From Bacteroidaceae bacterium (GTDB taxonomy: Bacteria > Bacteroidota > Bacteroidia > Bacteroidales > Bacteroidaceae), in assembly GCA_017555845.1 (NCBI GenBank), contig JAFZFO010000025.1, forward strand, positions 1 to 34,429: DNA of 34,429 bases. The letters run 5' to 3'. Below are positions 34,267-34,429 of this stretch, piece by piece (the first letter of the stretch is position 1; every line of letters begins with the position of its first letter). The translations under genes and the position numbers were made by a program. The notes under the pieces are model-generated. The model worked only from the letters and a program-made list of their open reading frames with translations, did not search any database and was not told where the DNA came from.

Positions 34267-34429
34267 TTATCTCTTTGTTGATTCTCCAGGCATAGTCACT
34301 TTGAACAAGTCGCTGGTTACATGCTCCTGATTGATGATTTGTACCATCTTTTGAACCACATCAGGATTTTCTGCGGCAACGTCAGTATCTTCGTGCACAT
34401 CAACAGCGAGATCGTACAACAGTGTCGCA
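34267..34429 (-). CDS. Sulfatase, C-terminal end only
   Basis: The last 53 codons and stop of a minus-strand gene entering from beyond the right edge. The readable C-terminus, ATLLYDLAVDVHEDTDVAAE followed by NPDVVQKMVQIINQEH, matches the usual end of formylglycine-dependent (S1) sulfatases: LYDL, a short acidic turn, then (D/N)xAA and a helix before the stop. The active-site CxPSR motif is outside the window. It ends 96 bp before the start of the GEVED-like gene on the same strand. Sulfate removal from mucin or glycosaminoglycan sugars would suit the glycosidases nearby; the actual substrate cannot be judged. Confidence 0.78.
   Translation of the reverse strand, partial: ATLLYDLAVDVHEDTDVAAENPDVVQKMVQIINQEHVTSDLFKVTMPGESTKR

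Overview
The window reads as a chromosomal segment of a Bacteroidales bacterium, most like Prevotellaceae. The reasons are: four secreted proteins with type A C-terminal sorting domains of the type IX secretion system (T9SS), Bacteroidetes-type promoters (TTG or TTTG, 19-20 bp, then TAnnTTTG or TAnnTTAG), a C10 (streptopain/interpain-like) protease, GH109, GH20 and GH33 glycosidases, and a carboxynorspermidine dehydrogenase next to recA. The genus is inferred; no rRNA or other taxonomic marker is present.

Bases 1-13140 are mostly housekeeping. A dnaK gene cut by the left edge is divergent from carboxynorspermidine dehydrogenase, recA and a secreted papain-like C1 peptidase, which end at a strong terminator. 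An AMP-dependent acyl-CoA synthetase follows, with a perfect 12-bp inverted repeat in its promoter region and its own terminator. Next comes a tight recJ-recQ-cstA cluster (gaps of 4 and 9 bp). A near-perfect 41-bp palindrome separates it from a convergent gene for a secreted, repetitive Ala/Lys/Gly-rich protein.

Bases 13336-34429 are almost all on the minus strand and look like a host-glycan and protein degradation region: a GH109-type alpha-N-acetylgalactosaminidase, a 1266-residue alpha-2-macroglobulin-like protein fused to Sel1-type repeats, a 1664-residue sialidase, an 1882-residue GH20-GH33 fusion, a C10 cysteine protease, a calcium-loop adhesin-like protein, and the C-terminal end of a sulfatase cut by the right edge. 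One small plus-strand lipoprotein gene interrupts the series. Sialidase, beta-hexosaminidase, alpha-GalNAcase, sulfatase and protease activities together fit attack on sialylated, sulfated mucin-type glycoproteins. No SusC/SusD pair or regulator is visible, so this is not a classical polysaccharide utilization locus; four of the products carry T9SS tails instead.

Most intergenic gaps hold clear stem-loop terminators. The least explained non-coding stretch is 32005-32149, which holds nested inverted repeats outside any gene.
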